From Muricomes intestini (GTDB taxonomy: Bacteria; Bacillota; Clostridia; Lachnospirales; Lachnospiraceae), in the NCBI RefSeq assembly GCF_004346165.1, contig NZ_SLZZ01000025.1, forward strand, positions 1 through 45,241: a stretch of DNA of 45,241 nucleotides, written 5' to 3'. This document shows, piece after piece, positions 43,892-45,241 of this stretch. Within the stretch, counting starts at the first letter, position 1, and each line of letters starts with the position of its first letter. The notes beneath the pieces are model-generated. The model was not told the origin of the DNA, did not search any database, and saw only the letters and a list, made by a program, of their open reading frames with translations. The translations under genes were made by a program, and so were the position numbers.

Positions 43892-44236
43892 GGGCTTGTA
43901 CTGGTTTCGACAGGGATCTTGAAGATGGAGAAGCTATCCGCAGGCTGATGCGTCAAATCGCAAACTTAAAATTAAACGCTAACGATAATTTCGAATTAGC
44001 TGCAGCCTAAATGCTGCATGTCAGCCCTGAGGTACCCGCACCTTAGGAATCTGGCACCAACTATGTGGGAAACGATATCGGCAAAGCTTTGAACCGATAG
44101 GCGTATCATGAAGCTACTGAAACCGTAAGGGTGTTGGTTCCCGTACGGCAGAGGGAATGAAAAAGAACTGACTATGATAGTAGAAGTACATGGGATAGGT
44201 TTTTGGACGCGGGTTCGATTCCCGCCAGGTCCACTA
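43892..44236 (+). ncRNA. ssrA: tmRNA
   Basis: The 5' end GGGCTTGTACTGGTTTCGAC and the 3' end GGGTTCGATTCCCGCCAGGT with CCACTA form the alanine-tRNA-like acceptor and T-arm; GGGCTTG pairs with CAGGTCC. The tag frame at 43978-44010 reads ANDNFELAAA followed by TAA. The molecule rescues ribosomes stalled on broken messages. The terminal CCA is not encoded as such (CTA follows the discriminator A at 44233), so it would be added after processing. Confidence 0.97.
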
Positions 44237-44240
44237 TTAA

Positions 44241-44272
44241 GGGAAGCAGCAAATATGTTGCTTCCTTTTTTT
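44241..44272 (+). terminator. Rho-independent terminator of ssrA
   Basis: GGAAGCAGCA pairs with TGTTGCTTCC across a four-base loop, followed by TTTTTTT. Confidence 0.92.
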
Positions 44273-44280
44273 AAAAACTA

Positions 44281-44311
44281 TTGACCTTTACGTTGCGTAA
44301 TAGTCTATGCT
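44281..44311 (+). promoter_or_regulatory. MerR-type promoter of the TipAL-like gene
   Basis: TTGACC (44281-44286) and TATGCT (44306-44311) are 19 bases apart, the overlong spacer that MerR proteins correct by untwisting DNA. The spacer contains ACGTTGCGT within an imperfect dyad, as in other MerR-family operators. Autoregulation of the gene at 44377 is inferred. Confidence 0.8.
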
Positions 44312-44376
44312 CTTATTAGTTCAGTAAATGAACAACACACTTTTATTTCCACAATACAAGTAAAGGAGGCTCTCAT

Positions 44377-45132
44377 ATGCAGTACAGTATCAATAAGCTG
44401 GCCAGACTGGCCGGGGTCAGCACCCGTACCCTGCGCTATTACGACCAAATAGAATTGTTGACACCTCAACGGATAAGCAGCAACGGATACAGGGTATATG
44501 GACAAAAGGAAGTGGATCTTTTGCAGCAGATTTTATTCTACCGCGAACTTGAAGTGCCGCTTGATGAAATCAAAAGAATTGTCAGCGCAAAAGATTATGA
44601 TGGTATTGCTGCGCTGCAGAGTCATCTCCTGGCCTTGAAGGCAAAAAGGACGCAGATAGAGGCGTTGATTGCCAGTGTGGAAAAGACCATAGCTGCATCG
44701 AAAGGAGAAATAGTAATGAGCGATAGGGAAAAGTTTGAAAGTTTTAAGCAAAAAATGGTGGATGAAAATGAAAGACAGTACGGCAAAGAGATTCGTGAAA
44801 AATACGGTGATTCTGTTATAGATGACAGTAATGCCAAATTGTTGGGGCTGACAGCCGAGCAATATGAAAGTGCTCAGGCACTGTCCCGGAAAATCAATGA
44901 ATCTTTAAAAATTGCCTTTGAGCAGGGAGACCCTTCAAGTGAACTTGCACAGCAAGTATGTGCCATGCACAGAGAATGGCTGGAATACTCCTGGAATCAT
45001 TACTCAAAGGAAGCCCATCTTGGTCTTGCCCAGACTTATGTGGCAGACCCACGTTTCAAAAAATATTACGATGACATTGAAGAAGGATGTGCCGAATTTC
45101 TCCGTGATGCTCTGCAGATTTATTGCCAATAA
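44377..45132 (+). CDS. TipAL-type MerR-family regulator
   Basis: This 251-residue protein has an N-terminal MerR winged helix (INKLARLAGVSTRTLRYYDQ) and dimerisation helix (to about residue 105), then a TipAS antibiotic-recognition domain (about 120-250; KFESFKQKMVDENERQYG, HREWLEYSWNHYSKEAH). Family members bind thiopeptides and activate multidrug genes. An internal ATG near residue 114 could yield TipAS alone, as in TipA. AAAGGAGG precedes the start, and a 19-base-spaced promoter lies upstream. Confidence 0.93.
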   Translation: MQYSINKLARLAGVSTRTLRYYDQIELLTPQRISSNGYRVYGQKEVDLLQQILFYRELEVPLDEIKRIVSAKDYDGIAALQSHLLALKAKRTQIEALIASVEKTIAASKGEIVMSDREKFESFKQKMVDENERQYGKEIREKYGDSVIDDSNAKLLGLTAEQYESAQALSRKINESLKIAFEQGDPSSELAQQVCAMHREWLEYSWNHYSKEAHLGLAQTYVADPRFKKYYDDIEEGCAEFLRDALQIYCQ

Positions 45133-45241
45133 GTTGTTAAGACAGGGAGGGCGTAAATTTTTCTGTGTCTGGCAAGTCAAGAACTGCCTGATTTGAATTA
45201 AATATGTATTGGTTTTGATGTCGATTTAACTCGAAATTCCT

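Noticed and set aside
45133-45241. Gene after the TipAL regulator
   Set aside because: I see no start with a ribosome binding site and no recognisable coding pattern in the last 109 bases.

Overview
The window comes from a low-to-mid G+C Gram-positive anaerobe, most likely a Clostridia species of the family Lachnospiraceae. The support is strong AGGAGG-type ribosome binding sites, the NAD-linked type B dihydroorotate dehydrogenase (pyrD plus pyrK), rubredoxin, a B12-dependent ribonucleotide reductase remnant, several AraC/VanRS/FtsX-type ABC cassettes and a tmRNA with tag ANDNFELAAA. The family-level placement is inference from gene content. Nearly everything lies on the minus strand; only a short-chain dehydrogenase, one small unknown gene, ssrA and a TipAL-type regulator are on the plus strand.

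Layout, left to right. 1-105: 5' end of an IS607-type recombinase gene that runs off the window. 190-4877: de novo pyrimidine operon transcribed pyrC-pyrF-pyrK-pyrD-pyrE. 5033-7798: a membrane-anchored condensation-type acyltransferase and an HSL-type esterase. 7838-9773: two overlapping, A+T-rich D12-class adenine methyltransferases with no endonuclease beside them. 9913-14516: AraC regulator and a heterodimeric ABC exporter. 14535-16952: orphan ParA, asparaginase and an HD alarmone-hydrolase-like protein. 17199-19283: convergent SDR and MATE genes. 19365-21200: hflX and a TPR lipoprotein. 21221-24121: CadC-type sensor and Cys/His-rich P-type metal ATPase, with a SmtB-like operator. 24260-26571: small alarmone synthetase, PTS-like IIC permease and rubredoxin. 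26768-28677: a small unknown gene and a decayed nrdJ. 28859-32475: an ABC ATPase, exoprotein and FtsX-permease triad. 32778-36312: ung, hisF, hisH and a Na+/alanine symporter. 36567-42651: an ABC ATPase and giant permease followed by a two-component system. 42737-43561: a zinc-dependent phospholipase C-like protein. 43892-45132: ssrA and the TipAL gene.

The least ordinary layer is intergenic. At least four families of short dispersed repeats recur here: (1) an IS66-like MITE with GTAAC termini and an 8-bp target duplication, plus a half copy and a lone end; (2) an ~84-bp structured repeat in inverted orientation on either side of the acyltransferase/methyltransferase block; (3) an ~100-130-bp repeat of nested long hairpins after ung and after the sensor kinase; (4) short AAAAGGGTC..GACCCCTTTT palindromes, one of which supplies the last codons and stop of pyrC. 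No complete rRNA, tRNA, CRISPR array or prophage is visible. The best candidates for undescribed biology are the acyltransferase/esterase pair, the orphan methyltransferase pair and the structured repeats.
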